From Thermoproteota archaeon (GTDB lineage: Archaea; Thermoproteota; EX4484-205; JAAOZP01): 6,375 nucleotides of DNA. The DNA lies in the NCBI GenBank assembly GCA_026414125.1, contig JAOAJQ010000079.1:1-6375 (forward strand), written 5' to 3'. The notes beneath the pieces are model-generated. The model did not search any database. It was given only the letters and a program-made list of their open reading frames with translations, and had not been told where the DNA came from. Numbering within the stretch: position 1 is the stretch's first letter; each line of letters opens with the position of its first letter. Positions 5,995 through 6,375 of the stretch are shown piece after piece. Made by a program: the position numbers and the translations under genes.

Positions 5995-6375
5995 ATGGAA
6001 GTGAAGAGTCTTCGCCTTTACTATGGCACCAGAAAAGGAGTAGTTAAAGCTGTAGACGACGTAGGTTTCAGTCTTAGGAAGGGGGAAACTCTTTCCCTAG
6101 TAGGGGAATCTGGATGCGGTAAAAGCTCTTTAGCTAGAGCTATAATGAGGCTGCTTCCTAAGAATGTGGCAAAGTACGATGGGAATATACTGATCGATAG
6201 CATGGATATTATGAGTTTGAAAAATGACGAATTTAAAAAAAGAGTTAGATGGAAGAAAATATCAATGGTCTTTCAAGGAGCTATGAACTCGCTGAACCCC
6301 GTTCTGAAGGTGGGAGACCAAGTGGCTGAGCCCCTCATTTATAGCGGGAGCGTCGATAAGGAGGAGGCCCGGAGG
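5995..6375 (+). CDS. Oligopeptide/oligosaccharide ABC transporter ATPase (OppD/DppD type), partial
   Basis: The first 127 codons of an ABC ATPase; the frame is open at the window end. It would power uptake through a Dpp/Opp-type permease, on the cytoplasmic face of the membrane. The N-terminal pattern YYGTRKGVVKAVDDVGFSLRKGE, the Walker A motif GESGCGKSS (37-45) and the Q-loop segment MVFQGAMNSLNPV (91-103) are characteristic of the OppD/DppD subfamily (usual length about 320-330 residues). The signature motif, Walker B and the C-terminal oligopeptide-transporter segment lie beyond the window. The ATG at 5995 is preferred; an in-frame TTG at 5983 would add four residues, and the frame is closed by a TAG at 5956. 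The gene is first behind its own promoter, so the permease or second ATPase genes may follow. In hyperthermophilic archaea such transporters often carry sugars, which would suit the neighbouring glycosidases, but peptides remain possible. Confidence 0.9.
   Translation, partial: MEVKSLRLYYGTRKGVVKAVDDVGFSLRKGETLSLVGESGCGKSSLARAIMRLLPKNVAKYDGNILIDSMDIMSLKNDEFKKRVRWKKISMVFQGAMNSLNPVLKVGDQVAEPLIYSGSVDKEEARR

Noticed and set aside
6021..6203. 60-codon minus-strand frame opposite the ABC ATPase
   Set aside because: Antisense to the Walker A region of a clear ATPase gene.

Overview
The window looks like part of an archaeal chromosome, most likely from a thermophilic member of the Thermoproteota or a related lineage. 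The evidence is short archaeal-type TATA elements 25-50 nt upstream of starts, no clear bacterial -35/-10 promoters, little Shine-Dalgarno sequence, frequent AGG/AGA arginine and ATA isoleucine codons, GTG and probable TTG starts, and an archaeal-type orotidine 5'-phosphate decarboxylase. The exact taxon cannot be read from this sequence alone.

Left part (1-1887): two de novo pyrimidine genes diverge from an 87-bp spacer. pyrF (OMP decarboxylase, last step to UMP) is on the minus strand and its C-terminal end is cut by the window edge. carA (glutaminase subunit of carbamoyl-phosphate synthetase, first step) is on the plus strand. One palindromic TTTAAA element lies between them and could serve both genes. 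carB, the usual partner of carA, does not follow.

Middle part (1888-5658): two plus-strand carbohydrate-active genes, each with its own apparent promoter. The first encodes a DUF4038/GH140-like (apiosidase-type) glycoside hydrolase. The second encodes a 656-residue DUF4838 protein with a GH67-type N-terminal domain and a CxCxxC cluster. Neither has a signal peptide, so both probably act on imported oligosaccharides in the cytoplasm. Between them, on the minus strand, is a remnant of a nucleotidyltransferase gene that stops right after its GS...SDVD catalytic motif.

Right part (5659-6375): a 336-bp non-coding spacer contains a T-run, an interrupted 52-nt hairpin and a good TATA box. It is followed by the first 127 codons of an OppD/DppD-type ABC transporter ATPase. 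Family-5-type ABC systems in hyperthermophilic archaea often import oligosaccharides. Glycosidases beside such a transporter therefore suggest a small glycan-uptake and degradation locus placed next to housekeeping pyrimidine genes. The glycan, possibly an apiose- or uronate-containing plant polymer fragment, is inference only.
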